Assembly (NCBI GenBank): GCA_947624155.1
Contig: CANQJB010000009.1
Coordinates: forward strand, 1 to 40,957
DNA: 40,957 nucleotides
Direction: 5' to 3'
Source of the DNA: an uncultured Clostridia bacterium
GTDB lineage: Bacteria > Bacillota > Clostridia > Oscillospirales > Ruminococcaceae
In this document: piece after piece, positions 40,661 through 40,957 of the stretch
Numbering within the stretch: position 1 is the first letter of the stretch
How the letters are laid out: every line of letters starts with the position of its first letter
Translations under genes and position numbers: made by a program
The notes under the pieces: model-generated
Told to the model about the DNA's origin: nothing
Databases searched by the model: none
The model's input: the letters and a program-made list of their open reading frames with translations, nothing else

Positions 40661-40957
40661 CTATCTCCTCTTTGCCACGCCTCTCCAGTTATCGGGGAAC
40701 CAGCCGAGGTCGAGGCGAACCTCTTTGCGCTTGATATCCGCGTTGGTGTAGCAGCAGGAATCGAAGCCGATCAGCTCAAAGCCCTCGTGAAGATAGAACC
40801 CGATCGCGTTTGCGTTGCAGGACTGAGTCTCAAGAATGACCGCGCGGTGGCCGCGGCTGATGCAGAGCTCCTTGACCTTGTTCATCAGAGCCTTTCCGAC
40901 GCCATTTTTGCGGTGTCCGTCCTTTACCCAAAGCTCGGTCACTGCGAGGCGGTTAGA
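40661..40957 (-). CDS. GNAT acetyltransferase, N terminus beyond window edge
   Basis: The frame stays open to the last base, so only the C-terminal 98 residues or so are visible. The acetyl-CoA loop is RKNGVGKALMNKV, preceded by the strand TELWVKDGH. NANAIGFYLHEGFELIGFD is the usual motif B, followed by CCYTNADIKRKEVRLDLG. This ending resembles streptothricin acetyltransferases, but small GNAT enzymes have varied substrates and resistance is not shown. The apparent GTG start at 40942 is internal. It is separated from tRNA-Leu by a strong terminator. Confidence 0.85.
   Translation of the reverse strand, partial: SNRLAVTELWVKDGHRKNGVGKALMNKVKELCISRGHRAVILETQSCNANAIGFYLHEGFELIGFDSCCYTNADIKRKEVRLDLGWFPDNWRGVAKRR

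Overview
The window looks like a chromosomal segment of a spore-forming, Gram-positive clostridium, most likely Oscillospirales or a relative, possibly uncultured. The evidence is spoIIR, a CD1247-type acidic zinc-ribbon protein, SAM-I and FMN riboswitches, AddAB instead of RecBCD, RecD2, TrmFO, YqeG, YqeK, RsfS and a partly Firmicutes-like gene order, at a base composition that looks just above 50% GC. Every protein gene I support is on the minus strand. Only a tRNA-Leu is on the plus strand. Coding density is very high, and no gene-free stretch exceeds about 265 bases.

Read in the minus direction (right to left): at the right edge lies a 5'-truncated GNAT acetyltransferase, then a short non-coding patch around tRNA-Leu(TAA) that carries a second copy of the tRNA 3' end. 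A 56-aa unknown protein follows. Next comes an operon with its own promoter: an unknown membrane protein, recD2, comF and mreB. spoIIR follows behind a perfect 14-bp hairpin that buries its Shine-Dalgarno sequence. addB-addA form the next unit. The infC promoter overlaps the addA stop codon and drives infC-rpmI-rplT, where infC appears to start at AUA. After a weak terminator there is an almost gapless run of 17 genes (about 19 kb): trmH-type methylase, dprA, topA, trmFO, plsX, rnc, radical SAM, smc, ftsY, rdgB, Cof-type HAD, yhbY, nadD, yqeK, LCP-like, rsfS and leuS. It combines tRNA/rRNA modification, DNA topology and segregation, membrane targeting, NAD synthesis, nucleotide sanitation and ribosome maturation.

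The left part holds rpsU with its own promoter and terminator, then yqeG, an endonuclease IV-like protein and an M24 peptidase. Then come efp and the CD1247-type gene (with a dyad over the efp promoter), an FMN riboswitch with a ribU-like ECF S component, and a SAM-I riboswitch with metK and comEA. tRNA-Thr(GGT) runs off the left edge.

Most of the window is conserved housekeeping. I did not find a new defence system, CRISPR array, IS element or biosynthetic cluster. The points most worth a second look are regulatory: the spoIIR hairpin, whose 5' arm overlaps a candidate sporulation promoter; the AUA start of infC; a dyad on the efp promoter; and comEA under a SAM riboswitch. Four proteins also depart from their families: a degenerate LCP protein, an AddB with a broken Walker A motif, an endonuclease IV relative with one metal ligand changed, and a Cys/His-rich insert in the CD1247-type protein.
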